From JAHCHG01 sp041394845 (lineage in GTDB: Bacteria; Acidobacteriota; Blastocatellia; Pyrinomonadales; Pyrinomonadaceae): a DNA stretch of 64,000 nt. Position 1 is the first letter of the stretch. Every line of letters starts with the position of its first letter. The notes beneath the pieces were generated by a model. It had not been told where the DNA came from. It searched no databases and saw only the letters and a program-made list of their open reading frames with translations. The stretch lies in the NCBI GenBank assembly GCA_041394845.1, contig JAWKHL010000002.1:372001-436000 (forward strand), written 5' to 3'. The translations under genes and the position numbers were made by a program. Below are positions 1-9,259 of the stretch, piece by piece.

Positions 1-236
1 CCCGCATCCAATTCCGTCTGGAATTCTTTAATCTGTTCGACACGGTTCAGTTCCGCGGCGACAGCGTTCAAGTCGTTTACTATGACGGAAATATCGTTTG
101 CGGAAATGACCCGAACGTTCCTTGTAGTCCGACCAACAATGTGATTACAAGCAGCGGCGTCAACGGCAACTTCGGCCAGGCGGGACGAACCCGCGGCGGT
201 CGTGAGGTCCAATATGCTTTGAAATTGATCTTCTAA
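1..236 (+). CDS. C-terminus of an Oar-like TonB-dependent outer-membrane receptor (partial)
   Basis: The frame is open from the window edge (first full codon at 3) to TAA at 234-236, giving 78 visible residues. The piece contains FRLEFFNLFDTVQF followed by GNFGQAGRTRGGREVQYALKLIF. An N-L-F-D strand near the end and a final aromatic residue (F) are typical of the last beta-strands of Oar/TonB-dependent receptors with a carboxypeptidase-like plug, a class that is abundant in Acidobacteria. The terminal F fits recognition by the outer-membrane assembly machinery. The substrate cannot be told from this fragment. A strong terminator follows, so the receptor is probably transcribed separately from the TPR operon downstream. 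Confidence 0.7.
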   Translation, partial: RIQFRLEFFNLFDTVQFRGDSVQVVYYDGNIVCGNDPNVPCSPTNNVITSSGVNGNFGQAGRTRGGREVQYALKLIF

Positions 237-262
237 TTTCAAAGTGTGATTTCAAATCCCAA

Positions 263-305
263 AAGGTTAGGCTGAGTTTTTCAGCCTAACCTTCTTGTTT
301 GTTTT
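263..305 (+). terminator. Rho-independent terminator after the receptor gene
   Basis: A perfect 13-bp stem (263-275 with 281-293) closes a GTTTT loop and is followed by a T-rich tract. It separates the receptor gene from the next operon. Confidence 0.85.
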
Positions 306-321
306 GGGTTTATGCTATAAT
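295..321 (+). promoter_or_regulatory. Predicted sigma-70 promoter with extended -10 for the TPR/CRTAC1 operon
   Basis: TGCTATAAT at 313-321 is a consensus extended -10. A weak -35 (TTGTTT, 295-300) lies 15 bp upstream. The expected transcript start leaves about 28 nt before the ATG at 356. The same GCTATAAT core recurs at 33152, 61264 (as GCTATAAC) and, on the minus strand, 55727-55734. Confidence 0.5.
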
Positions 322-355
322 CCCCTAAATTTCGTAAAGGATTGCAAAGCGTATC

Positions 356-2614
356 ATGACGGCAAAAGTATTGGTATTATTATTACTTTTTACCTCCTTA
401 AATATTTACGCCCAATCCACAAACCCCAGCCAGACCGACGAACTGACACAACATCTCAGCGCCGCCGAGACCTATCAGATCTCGGGCGATCTGACCAACG
501 CCGCCATCGAGAACAAAGCGGTGGCCGGGATCGCTTTGGAAAGATTGGGAAATCTGGCCATCGAAGAGGGTGAGTATCAAAGGGCGGTGCAACTTCTCAG
601 AGAAGCCGCCGACTATCGCGACAATTCTTCGACCCGAACAAATCTGGCCGTCGCTTATCTTCGCCAGGGCGATTTCGAGAATGCCGTCAGCGCGGGGGAA
701 TTCGCCGTCAGTCTGGATGAAAAATTCGCCTACGCCCACTATATTTTGGGAAACATTTATTTTACCAAGGGCGATTATGAAAAGGCTTTGCCCCAATTGG
801 AGAAGGTTTTCATTCTGGAGCCCACATTCGATGTGGCCAGGGCGCTGGGGTTAACTTATCTGCACCTCAAACAACTGGAACGGGCCAAGCTTCTATTCGA
901 AGAAATGCAAGTGTCTTTGAAAAAAGAAAGCGCCGATCTGCATATTCTCTTCGGTCAGGCTTTCGAACAGACCAATTATCCGCTGGAAGCCGAACGCGAA
1001 TTCAAACGGGCGCTTGAGATCAATCCGAAACAGCCGCGGGCGAATTTCTATCTGGGGTATGTCATTCTCCAGCACGGGGGAAGCGAAAGGCTCGGCGAAG
1101 CGGCCGCCGCCTTCGAGCGGGAGCTGGCCGTAACGGACGATTTTTACACCAATTTTTTTGCCGGAGTGACGGCCGCTTCGCAAAATGACAACGCCAAGGC
1201 GGAAGAATATTTGAAAAAGGCGGTCGGTCTCAATCCGAACAGCGGCGAGGCTTTTCTTTTTCTGGGGCAGGCGCAACTCGAACAGGACAAAGTGGCCGAG
1301 GCCGAAAAGAATCTGCGCCGGGCGGTGGAACTGGAAAAAAAGGATGCAAAGGCGGCTTCTCAGGCGCGCCGGACGCATTTTTTGCTCGGCCGCCTTTTGC
1401 TCAAGAACGGCAAGACCGAAGAGGCCAAAGCCGAACTGGAGATCGCCCGTCGGCTTCAGCAGGAATCGCTCGATTCGTCGCGCGACGAGATCAACCGGAT
1501 TCTCGGACAGGTGGTGGCCGATTCCGGGGAAAGCAACAAGAAAAATGTTGAAAATCAACCGAACACAACCGCCGGTGAGGATCTGTCGCCCGAAAGAAAG
1601 ACCGAGATCAAAAAGTTAAAAAACTATCTGACCGAGGTTTTGGCTCAGGCTTATTACAATCTCGGGGTCGTCGCCTTTCAAACCAGGCGGGTTGCGGAGG
1701 CGATCGCCAAATTCAATGCGACCTTGAAGATCAAGCCGGATTTTCCGGGAGTGGCCAGAAATCTGGGAATCATCAATTTCCGGGAAAAACGATTCGCCGA
1801 AGCGATCGAGCCGCTCAAAATACAGCTCGATGGTAATCCCGGTGATAATCTGGTCCGGCAAATGCTCGGGGCGAGTTATCATTTTACCGGCGATTACGGC
1901 CGGGCGGCGGCGACCCTAAAACCGATCGCTTCGCTCCTCAACAGCGACCCCGAACTGGCTTTTTTCTACGGAATTTCGTTGGTTCAGTTGGAAAAGTTCG
2001 ATGAGGCAAGACCCGTTTTTGATTCGCTCGCCAACGCCGCTCAGCAAAATCCGAACGGGCTCTATTATGCGGCTCAGGGTTTCATGTATCTGGGGGATTA
2101 CGAGAGGGCGGTTCGCGAGTTTTCATCCGTTTTGGCTCTTTCGCCGGAAAAACCGAAGGCGAATTTTTTCAAGGGACAGAGTCTGATTCGTCTCAATCGT
2201 TTCGACGAAGCGGAAGCGGCCTTTCGGGAAGAACTGAGACTGAATCCGATCGACGAGTCGTCAAAATATCATTTGGCTTTGACCTTGATCGAACGAAAGG
2301 AGAGGACGGACGAGGCGATCTCGCTGTTGCAGGACGCCATCCGGCTTAAACCGGGTTACGCCGACGCGCATTATCAGCTGGGAAAAATTTACATCGAAAA
2401 AGGAGAAACCGAAAGAGCCATCGAACAACTCGAATCGGCGGTTCGCTCGGACGACCAGAAGGATTATATTCACTATCAGCTTTCGATCGCTTATCGCAAG
2501 GCCTCGCGGATGGAAGATGCCACCCGCGAGCTGAAGATCTATCAAAAGCTGAAATCGGAAAGCAGAAAAAACCAATCGCCCATGCCGATGGGGGGGCAAC
2601 AGAATGTTCCTTAG
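356..2614 (+). CDS. Secreted tetratricopeptide-repeat (TPR) protein
   Basis: The 752-residue protein starts with a signal peptide (hydrophobic LVLLLLFTSL core, cleavage after YAQ near residue 20). The rest is almost entirely TPR units with the A..LG......G....A signature, for example in the segments around residues 65-330 and 450-740. A low-complexity linker near residues 395-420 (NKKNVENQPNTT) splits two TPR blocks. Such proteins are exported or periplasmic protein-interaction scaffolds. The gene overlaps the next TPR gene by 11 nt and is followed by two CRTAC1 genes, so the four products probably work together in the envelope. No catalytic motif is seen. The exact partner is unknown. Confidence 0.88.
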   Translation: MTAKVLVLLLLFTSLNIYAQSTNPSQTDELTQHLSAAETYQISGDLTNAAIENKAVAGIALERLGNLAIEEGEYQRAVQLLREAADYRDNSSTRTNLAVAYLRQGDFENAVSAGEFAVSLDEKFAYAHYILGNIYFTKGDYEKALPQLEKVFILEPTFDVARALGLTYLHLKQLERAKLLFEEMQVSLKKESADLHILFGQAFEQTNYPLEAEREFKRALEINPKQPRANFYLGYVILQHGGSERLGEAAAAFERELAVTDDFYTNFFAGVTAASQNDNAKAEEYLKKAVGLNPNSGEAFLFLGQAQLEQDKVAEAEKNLRRAVELEKKDAKAASQARRTHFLLGRLLLKNGKTEEAKAELEIARRLQQESLDSSRDEINRILGQVVADSGESNKKNVENQPNTTAGEDLSPERKTEIKKLKNYLTEVLAQAYYNLGVVAFQTRRVAEAIAKFNATLKIKPDFPGVARNLGIINFREKRFAEAIEPLKIQLDGNPGDNLVRQMLGASYHFTGDYGRAAATLKPIASLLNSDPELAFFYGISLVQLEKFDEARPVFDSLANAAQQNPNGLYYAAQGFMYLGDYERAVREFSSVLALSPEKPKANFFKGQSLIRLNRFDEAEAAFREELRLNPIDESSKYHLALTLIERKERTDEAISLLQDAIRLKPGYADAHYQLGKIYIEKGETERAIEQLESAVRSDDQKDYIHYQLSIAYRKASRMEDATRELKIYQKLKSESRKNQSPMPMGGQQNVP

Positions 2615-4139
2615 AGGTAGATCAATCCGGATTTTTTTCGCCGCATTTTTTTCACTCTGCGCCGCGCTCCCGGCGTTCGCTCAGGGCGGGGACAATTCGA
2701 GCGCCGAACTGGTCAAATTCGAAAAAAGCATCGAAGCCGGCAAATTTTCCGAGATCGAGCGCAACCTTCTTGATTACGCCATCGCCCATCCGAAGGAGGC
2801 CAAGGCTTTCGAATTGTTGGGCCGGATCCGCTTTCGGCAAAATCGTCTGAACGAGGCCAAATCTCTCTTTACCCGCGCTCTGACGCTCGAACCCGGATTG
2901 ACGTCGGCCCGGCTTAAGCTGGCCGAAACGACCGATCTTTTGGGCGACCGGGACGCCGCCCGCAGTCTGCTTGAGAACATTTCGGAAACGGCCCTGACAA
3001 GCGACGAGGTCCGGCTCAAACTGGCCGAGATCTATTTCTCTCTGGAAGATTGTCCGAAGGCTTTGGTCGTGGCCGAAAAACTCTCTCCTTCGATAAAGGA
3101 TTCAAGAGCTCTGGCGATGAGAGCCGGTTGTTTGATCAAATCGGGCGATCGGGCGGGGGCGGGCGGTTTGATCGTTCCGGCCGGGAAGTTGGGCAAAAGC
3201 GAGATGGATTCCGTTCTCGAATTGGCGGAAGTTTTTATCGAATCCGGCATGCCGAAAGAGGCCGCCGAACTTTTGGAAACGGCCGTCGTCAAAGATCCGG
3301 TCAACGAAAGGGCTTTGATCTTGCTGGCCAGATCGAAGATTTACCTGAAAGATCCCGCCACTGCCGAAAAACAGATCGCGCAAATCGAAAAACTGAATCC
3401 CGCCTCGGACGAATTGCTTCTAATCAAAGGCCTGCTCGATCTGGAACGGGAAAAGCCGTCCGAGGCCCTGGGACTTTTTGAAAAATATCTGGCCCTCAAG
3501 CCGGCTTCGACCGATGCCTTGAGTCAGGCGGTGATTGCGGCGATCCGTTCCAATCAGGCCGGAAAAGCCGTCGATCTGGCCGAGGATCTGCTCCGTCTCA
3601 AACCCGGTGAACCGGAGTACCTGTATCTTCACGGAGCGGCCTCGCTTCAGGCCGGCCGACTTCCGGAAGCGGAAAGATCGCTGACCGAATTTTTGCGGAC
3701 CAGACCCGACGACGCGCGCGGCTGTCTGGCTCTCGGGCTGACCTTTGCCGCCCAGCCCGACAAGTTGGAAACCGCCCGCGATCAGCTGCGGCAATGTCTG
3801 GAAAAGAATCCCGACAATTACGAGGCCAGATACCAGCTCGGACTTTCTTATAAAACTCAGGGAGAAACGGCCAAAGCCATCGGTTATCTCGAAGAAGTTG
3901 TCGCGCAGAAAGGCGATTACGCCGCCGCCTTGCGCGATCTGGGGACGGTTTATCTGCAAAGCGGAGCCGAGACAAAGGCCCGCGCCGCGCTGGAAAAAGC
4001 CGTCGCGCTCGACCCGCAGGATGCCGAAACGCATTTTCAGTTGAGCCGGCTTTACAATTTGATCGGCGAAACCGAACTGGCCAAAAAGCATCTCAAGATC
4101 TTTCAGGAACTGAAAAATCCAAAACGCACGTTAATGTAA
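2604..4139 (+). CDS. Second secreted TPR protein of the operon
   Basis: The 511-residue product has an N-terminal signal peptide (RIFFAAFFSLCAALPAFAQ, cleavage near residue 27) and at least ten TPR-like helical pairs over the remainder. It ends in a regular TPR (AETHFQLSRLYNLIGETELAKKHL). The start codon lies inside the 3' end of the preceding TPR gene (11-nt overlap, G-rich ribosome-binding site). The stop overlaps the next start as TAATG, so translation of all three is likely coupled. It is a related but distinct protein, not a simple duplicate of its neighbour. The role is inferred only as an exported scaffold. Confidence 0.87.
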   Translation: MFLRGRSIRIFFAAFFSLCAALPAFAQGGDNSSAELVKFEKSIEAGKFSEIERNLLDYAIAHPKEAKAFELLGRIRFRQNRLNEAKSLFTRALTLEPGLTSARLKLAETTDLLGDRDAARSLLENISETALTSDEVRLKLAEIYFSLEDCPKALVVAEKLSPSIKDSRALAMRAGCLIKSGDRAGAGGLIVPAGKLGKSEMDSVLELAEVFIESGMPKEAAELLETAVVKDPVNERALILLARSKIYLKDPATAEKQIAQIEKLNPASDELLLIKGLLDLEREKPSEALGLFEKYLALKPASTDALSQAVIAAIRSNQAGKAVDLAEDLLRLKPGEPEYLYLHGAASLQAGRLPEAERSLTEFLRTRPDDARGCLALGLTFAAQPDKLETARDQLRQCLEKNPDNYEARYQLGLSYKTQGETAKAIGYLEEVVAQKGDYAAALRDLGTVYLQSGAETKARAALEKAVALDPQDAETHFQLSRLYNLIGETELAKKHLKIFQELKNPKRTLM

Positions 4140-5887
4140 TGAAAATTCGCCAACTTTTATCGGTAATCATCTTGGTCTCGGTCTGTTTTGCGCCGGCGGT
4201 TTTCGCGCAAAAGGATGACGAAAACGGCTGTTCGGGGCGCAAAGTGCCGCAACTCACGGATATTCTGGATAAAACCGGGATCAAGTTCGTTCACACTTCG
4301 GCGCCCGAAAAAAAATACATCGTCGAATCGATGAGCGGCGGGGTTTTGCTGATCGATTTCGACCGCGACGGCTGGCCCGACATTTATTTTACCAACGCTC
4401 CGACGGTCGAAATGGCCCTCAAGAAACAAAAGTCGAAAAGCGCCCTCTATCGCAACAACGGCGACGGGACTTTTGCGGACGTTACCGACAAGGCGGGAGT
4501 CGGTTTTCCCGGTTACGCGATGGGCGGAGCGGTCGGCGATTTCGACAATGACGGCTGGCCCGACATCTACGTTACCTGTCTCGGGGCGAACGTCCTCTAC
4601 CGCAACAACGGCGACGGGACTTTTGCGGACCTTACCAAAAAGGCCGGGGTCGGCGACGAACGCTGGTCGGCCGGGGCGACTTTCGGCGATTACGACGGCG
4701 ACGGTTTTCTCGATCTGGCGGTGGCCAATTACGTCGATTTCGATTTCAACGATCTGCCCGGATTCGGATCACTGCCGACCTGCAAATTCCGCGGCGTTGA
4801 CGTTCAATGCGGGCCGCGCGGTCTGAAGGGAGCGGGCGACAGCCTCTACCGCAACAACGGCGACGGAACCTTTACCGAGGTTGCCAAAAGCCTCGGAATG
4901 GACGATCCGGAAGGTTTTTACGGGATGCAGCCGGTGTGGGCCGATTTCAGCGGAAAGGGCAGGCTCGATCTTTATTTCGCCAACGATTCGACGCCGAATT
5001 TTCTTTATCAGAATCAGGGCAAGGGAAAATTCGAAGAGATCGGTTTGCTTTCGGGAACGGCCGTCAGCGGCGACGGTTCGGAACAGGGGTCGATGGGCGT
5101 GGCGGTCGGCGATTATCTCCACAGCGGTCGGTTCTCCATCTACGCGACGAACTTCGTCGATGAATACAACACGCTTTACCGAAACAACGGCAACGCCGAT
5201 TTTACCGACGTTTCATTTACGGCCAAGGTCGCCCAGCCGTCGCGCCCTTACGTCGGTTGGGGGACCGGATTTTTCGATCTCGACAACGACACCTGGCTCG
5301 ATCTGTTCGTCGTCAACGGCCACGTTTACCCGCAGATGGACGAGATTTCCTCCGGGGCCAGATATCGTCAGGGCAAACTGCTTTTCATCAATCTCGGCAA
5401 CGGCGAATTCTGCGACGCCACCCGTCAGGGCGGTGAGGTTCTTTCGATCCCGAGGGTTTCGCGCGGCGCGGCTTTCGGCGATCTCGACAACGACGGCCAG
5501 ATCGACATCGTCATCGGCGATCTCGACGGCGCGCCGATGATCCTCAAGAATGAAGGCGACCGGTCGAACCACTGGATGACGCTCGAACTCGGAGCCGCCG
5601 CCGGAAATCCGCTGGCCATCGGAGCCACGGTCAAAGTAACGACCGGCAAGGTCACGCAGATCGAAGAAATTCGCAGCGGGGGCAGTTATCTCTCGCAAAG
5701 CGATCTGCGGGTTCATTTCGGTCTGGGCGGAGCGACCAAAGCCGACCTGATCGAGATCCGCTGGAATTCGGGCAAGATCGAAACTCTCAAGGACGTTCCG
5801 GCCGACAAGTTTTACTCGGTTCTCGAAGGCAAGGGAATCGTTCCGTTCGAGCAGATCCGCCCCTCTTCCGCCAAAAACAAAAAGTAG
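4139..5887 (+). CDS. CRTAC1 family protein (FG-GAP/VCBS repeats plus ASPIC/UnbV domain)
   Basis: The 582-residue protein has a signal peptide (cleavage after VFAQ, residue about 24). It then has a series of calcium-binding FG-GAP/VCBS-type repeats with the DxDxDGxxD pattern (DFDRDGWPDIYF, DFDNDGWPDIYV, DYDGDGFLDLAV, DLDNDTWLDLFV, DLDNDGQIDIVI) expected to fold as a beta-propeller. The C-terminal 100 residues match the ASPIC/UnbV domain (GATVKVTTG, RSGGSYLSQSDLRVHFGLG, IRWNSGK). The start is fixed by the TAATG overlap with the TPR gene. In Acidobacteria these proteins are commonly found with TPR proteins and TonB receptors. A molecular function is not established. Confidence 0.9.
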   Translation: MKIRQLLSVIILVSVCFAPAVFAQKDDENGCSGRKVPQLTDILDKTGIKFVHTSAPEKKYIVESMSGGVLLIDFDRDGWPDIYFTNAPTVEMALKKQKSKSALYRNNGDGTFADVTDKAGVGFPGYAMGGAVGDFDNDGWPDIYVTCLGANVLYRNNGDGTFADLTKKAGVGDERWSAGATFGDYDGDGFLDLAVANYVDFDFNDLPGFGSLPTCKFRGVDVQCGPRGLKGAGDSLYRNNGDGTFTEVAKSLGMDDPEGFYGMQPVWADFSGKGRLDLYFANDSTPNFLYQNQGKGKFEEIGLLSGTAVSGDGSEQGSMGVAVGDYLHSGRFSIYATNFVDEYNTLYRNNGNADFTDVSFTAKVAQPSRPYVGWGTGFFDLDNDTWLDLFVVNGHVYPQMDEISSGARYRQGKLLFINLGNGEFCDATRQGGEVLSIPRVSRGAAFGDLDNDGQIDIVIGDLDGAPMILKNEGDRSNHWMTLELGAAAGNPLAIGATVKVTTGKVTQIEEIRSGGSYLSQSDLRVHFGLGGATKADLIEIRWNSGKIETLKDVPADKFYSVLEGKGIVPFEQIRPSSAKNKK

Positions 5888-5983
5888 AAAAGACGGGGAA
5901 ACTAATCCGCCGATTGGGCGGGAAACATTTTCGCAAAGGATCGCCTTTGCGGGGAGAACGATCAAAATAAATCGACAAAACTG

Positions 5984-7690
5984 ATGAGGCTTTTTTTCGC
6001 GGCAATTATTTTTTCTTTTCTGGCCCAGAACCCGGTTTCGGCGCAGGATGCGCCGATCACGTTCAAGGACGCGTCGGCCGGGAGCGGTCTCGAAGTGTCT
6101 CATATTTCGACGCCCGAAAATCGTTACATAATCGAATCGATGAGCGGCGGCGCGGCCGTTTTTGACTGCGATGACGACGGTTTTCTGGATGTCGCCACGG
6201 TCAACGGTTCGTCGGTCGAAAACTTCAAAAAGGGCGGCGATCTGTTCGTTTCCCTGTACCGGCAAACGGACGTTTCCAATCCCAAAACCCTCAAATTCGA
6301 AAACATCACGTCCGGAGCCGGACTCGATCGCAAAGGCTGGGGAATGGCCGTAACGGCGGTCGATTTCGATAACGACGGCAATCTGGATCTGTTCGTTACC
6401 GGTTTTTCGGGAAACGCCGTTTACCGGGGAAAAGGCGGTTGCCGGTTTGAGGACGCGACCGAAAAAACGGGCCTTCGCGGAGAGGGTTTTCAGACCGGCG
6501 CGGCCTGGGCCGATTACGACCGCGACGGGGATCTGGACGTTTTCGTGGCCGGATACGTTTCGCTCGATCTCGATAATTTGCCGGTTTTCGGCAGTTCGCA
6601 GACCTGTTCGTTTCAGGGCATCAGAGTCCAGTGCGGCCCGCGCGGCTTGCCGGGCGAAAGGGATTATCTCTATCGCAACAAGGGCGACGGAACCTTTGAG
6701 GAAGTGGCGGAAAAAAGCGGCGTCGGCGACCGGGAAAAATACTACGGTCTGGGCGTGATCTGGGGCGATTACGACGATGACGGCTGGCCGGATCTTTATG
6801 TCGCCAATGACGGAACGCCCAATTATCTTTACAAAAACAACCGCGACGGAACCTTTGCCGATGTCGGTTTCGAGACCGGCACCAGCTACAGCGGGGCCGG
6901 CGTCGAACAGGGTTCGATGGGCGTCGATTGGGGCGATTACGACGGCGACGGAAGACTCGATCTGTTTACGACCAACTTCGACGGCGAACACAACACGCTT
7001 TACAGAAACCTCGGATCGAAGGGGTTTTTGGACGTTTCGGCCGAATCGAGGATCGGCCAGCCGGGGCGCCCCTACGTCGGTTGGGGCACGGGATTTGTCG
7101 ATTTCGACAACGACGGCCTGCTCGATGTGCTGGTCGTCAACGGCCACGTTTACCCGCAGATAGAATTCGCCAAAAGCGACAAACAACAGGGATTTCGCCA
7201 GCAATTCCTGTTGCACCGGAACTTGGGTAACGGCAAATTCGAAGATGCGACGGCCACGTCCGGTTTGCGGGGGTTGCCGCTTCTTTCCCGCCGCGGCGCG
7301 GCTTTCGGCGATCTCAACAATGACGGGCTGATCGACGCCGTCATCACCAATCTGGGGGAAAAACCGACCGTTTTGCTCAACACCACCGCGAACAAAAACA
7401 AAAGCCTTCTGGTCAAACTGAAAGACGGGAAAAACCGCGACGCGATCGGCGCCCGTCTGACGCTAAAAACCGATAAGCGGACATTGATCGGAGAGGTTCG
7501 TTGCGGGTCAAGCTATTTGTCGCAGAACGATTTCCGGCTTCATTTCGGCCTCGGCGACGGCGAGAAGATCCAATCCGTTCAGGTTCGCTGGAGCGACGGG
7601 AAAACCGAAAATTTAACCGGTTTCGAAGCTGACAGGATCCTGATTGTAACGCGCGGGAAAGGAATTACGGCGACGACCGGTTTTCGTTAA
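5984..7690 (+). CDS. Second CRTAC1 family protein, paralogue of the preceding gene
   Basis: The 568-residue protein shares the whole architecture of its neighbour: signal peptide (cleavage after VSAQ, about residue 21), FG-GAP/VCBS repeats (DCDDDGFLDVAT, DFDNDGNLDLFV, DYDRDGDLDVFV, DYDDDGWPDLYV, DFDNDGLLDVLV) and a C-terminal ASPIC/UnbV domain (CGSSYLSQNDFRLHFGLGDG). Identical stretches such as GRPYVGWGTGF and VVNGHVYPQ show that the two genes arose by tandem duplication. They are separated by 96 nt without a clear terminator, so co-transcription is likely. The function is unknown beyond an exported calcium-binding propeller. Confidence 0.9.
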   Translation: MRLFFAAIIFSFLAQNPVSAQDAPITFKDASAGSGLEVSHISTPENRYIIESMSGGAAVFDCDDDGFLDVATVNGSSVENFKKGGDLFVSLYRQTDVSNPKTLKFENITSGAGLDRKGWGMAVTAVDFDNDGNLDLFVTGFSGNAVYRGKGGCRFEDATEKTGLRGEGFQTGAAWADYDRDGDLDVFVAGYVSLDLDNLPVFGSSQTCSFQGIRVQCGPRGLPGERDYLYRNKGDGTFEEVAEKSGVGDREKYYGLGVIWGDYDDDGWPDLYVANDGTPNYLYKNNRDGTFADVGFETGTSYSGAGVEQGSMGVDWGDYDGDGRLDLFTTNFDGEHNTLYRNLGSKGFLDVSAESRIGQPGRPYVGWGTGFVDFDNDGLLDVLVVNGHVYPQIEFAKSDKQQGFRQQFLLHRNLGNGKFEDATATSGLRGLPLLSRRGAAFGDLNNDGLIDAVITNLGEKPTVLLNTTANKNKSLLVKLKDGKNRDAIGARLTLKTDKRTLIGEVRCGSSYLSQNDFRLHFGLGDGEKIQSVQVRWSDGKTENLTGFEADRILIVTRGKGITATTGFR

Positions 7691-7739
7691 AAACGGGGCG
7701 ATAAATCTTTCCCCGATCATCGAAACGGGCGGACTTTTA

Positions 7740-7768
7740 TTGCCTCATACAACAAAGTCTTATAAAAT
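7740..7768 (+). promoter_or_regulatory. Predicted promoter for the paired unknown secreted proteins
   Basis: TTGCCT (7740-7745) and TAAAAT (7763-7768) are spaced by 17 bp, in a 162-bp gap upstream of the ATG at 7853. Confidence 0.4.
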
Positions 7769-7852
7769 GTATCGTAACTTCCGAAACTTTTTTTATGGTG
7801 TTTTTGAAGGCTTTCATTAAGAAGCTGATCGAATCCATTGAGGTAAATAAAG

Positions 7853-8452
7853 ATGAAAAAATTAATTCTTTCTGTTTTGGTGCTTTTCGCTTTGGCGATA
7901 TTTTCAAATATCAACGCTCAGGAAACGCCCCCCGGAGCGGGTGATTCGGATCTGCGGGATAACGATATCCGATTGCGTTCCAACGAACTTGAGCGGATCA
8001 GGCGCGATGCCCATAAAAGCGACAACTCGGCAAGCCTGATGAACTCCGAGATCGACGCCAAATATCCGCAGATCAAGGAAGACTTCGAAGGGATGCAGAT
8101 CACACAGGCGGCGATCATCAAAGCCTATACGACGGGCGAAAAGCCGGATTACAAAACGATCGAAGCTTCGGCTCAGGAATTGAAGGCTAAAGCCAAACGG
8201 CTCGAATCGAACCTGTTCTCGTCCAAAATGGAAACGGACGACAAAGATTCGGCGGATAAGGAGAAAAAGACGAAAAGCGTCAGGAATCTGATCGTCGAAC
8301 TCGACAATGCCATCGGCCAGTTTGTTTCCAGCACGATGTTCCAGAATCTAAGGGTGGTCGATCCGGAAGTGGCCAAAAAAGCGCAGAGCGATCTGGTTCT
8401 TATTATGGATCTGAGCGATCAGCTTTCCAAAGAAGCGGATAAAATGAAATAA
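7853..8452 (+). CDS. Secreted protein of unknown family, first of a tandem pair
   Basis: The product is 199 residues with a clear signal peptide (ILSVLVLFALAIFSNINAQ, cleavage near residue 23). The mature part is charged and predicted to be mostly helical. It is a paralogue of the next gene. Both have an R.N.I..RS.ELERI.R.AHK motif shortly after the signal peptide, IKEDFE followed by KAYTTG or KTYTTG in the middle, and a conserved C-terminal block (SVR.LI.ELD..IG.FV, then FQN..VVDP). No cysteines, metal motif or catalytic signature is visible. I do not recognise the family. An exported periplasmic helical protein is all that can be inferred. Confidence 0.75.
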   Translation: MKKLILSVLVLFALAIFSNINAQETPPGAGDSDLRDNDIRLRSNELERIRRDAHKSDNSASLMNSEIDAKYPQIKEDFEGMQITQAAIIKAYTTGEKPDYKTIEASAQELKAKAKRLESNLFSSKMETDDKDSADKEKKTKSVRNLIVELDNAIGQFVSSTMFQNLRVVDPEVAKKAQSDLVLIMDLSDQLSKEADKMK

Positions 8453-8562
8453 ATTCCGGCGGGCATTTGAACGAGCGATGAACCGGACATGATCGCCGGA
8501 AGACAGAGTTCTTTCCGCCGATCAATGGCCCATTGCTTTTTACAAAACGGAGGCAAACGAAA

Positions 8563-9147
8563 ATGAAACGAATAATCTGGTGGACGTTTGGTTTTATTCT
8601 TTTTTCAGCCTTCAAAATCGCCGCTCAGGGCCCTCCGCCTCCGGCCCCGGTCATCGAGACGGACATGCGTCAGAACACGATCAAGATGCGTTCCATCGAA
8701 CTGGAACGCATCAAGCGCGAGGCCCACAAGGCCAATCCGCCCGAAAATAACCAGGAACGGGAGATCAAATTCGCCGCGATCAAGGAGGATTTTGAGAAAA
8801 TCCAAAAATTGCAGGAATCGATCGTCAAAACCTATACGACGGGCAAAGAAATAAACTATCTCAAGATCGGGGAAATGGCGGCAAATATGAAAAAAAACGC
8901 CCTCAGGCTCGAAAACAACCTGTTTGATGTCAAACCCGATCAGCTTGAAGAAAAAGAACACCGAGGGCGAAAAAGCGTCCGGGATCTGATCATCGAACTC
9001 GATGATGTGATCGGTAAATTTGTGGGTAATCCGATTTTTCAGAACACCAAAGTCGTTGATCCGAAAGCCTCGGAAGATGCCCGGACGGAACTGGAGAAGA
9101 TTCTGTTTTTAAGCGAGGCGCTTTCGCAGGAAGCCAAAAGAATGTGA
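8563..9147 (+). CDS. Secreted protein of unknown family, second of the tandem pair
   Basis: I place the start at the ATG at 8563, preceded by a GGAGG box at about 8549-8553, and not at the upstream TTG. This gives 194 residues that begin directly with a signal peptide (cleavage near IAAQ). The mature protein lines up with the preceding gene over its full length with similar spacing of all conserved blocks, but has a proline-rich stretch (GPPPPAPV) after the cleavage site. It is followed by a terminator, so the two form a small operon. The family is not recognised. The duplication itself is direct sequence evidence. Confidence 0.75.
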   Translation: MKRIIWWTFGFILFSAFKIAAQGPPPPAPVIETDMRQNTIKMRSIELERIKREAHKANPPENNQEREIKFAAIKEDFEKIQKLQESIVKTYTTGKEINYLKIGEMAANMKKNALRLENNLFDVKPDQLEEKEHRGRKSVRDLIIELDDVIGKFVGNPIFQNTKVVDPKASEDARTELEKILFLSEALSQEAKRM

Positions 9148-9180
9148 CCTGCCCGGAATGGCGGGGGTTTTTTGTCGGGA

Positions 9181-9208
9181 GGCGGGAAGAATTATTCCCG
9201 CCTTTTGT
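9181..9208 (+). terminator. Rho-independent terminator after the tandem pair
   Basis: The stem GGCGGGAA/TTCCCGCC (9181-9188 with 9195-9202) has a six-base loop and is followed by TTTTGTT. Confidence 0.8.
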
Positions 9209-9259
9209 TATTTCAATCGGGCCGCTCAAAAAAAAACGAGAGGAGTGGGGGAGAAATCT

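Noticed and set aside
5213..7216. A 667-codon open frame on the minus strand across both CRTAC1 genes
   Set aside because: It is the antisense shadow of repeated DxDxDG-encoding codons. It spans two genes and their gap and has no ribosome-binding site. The plus-strand proteins have clear domains and signal peptides.
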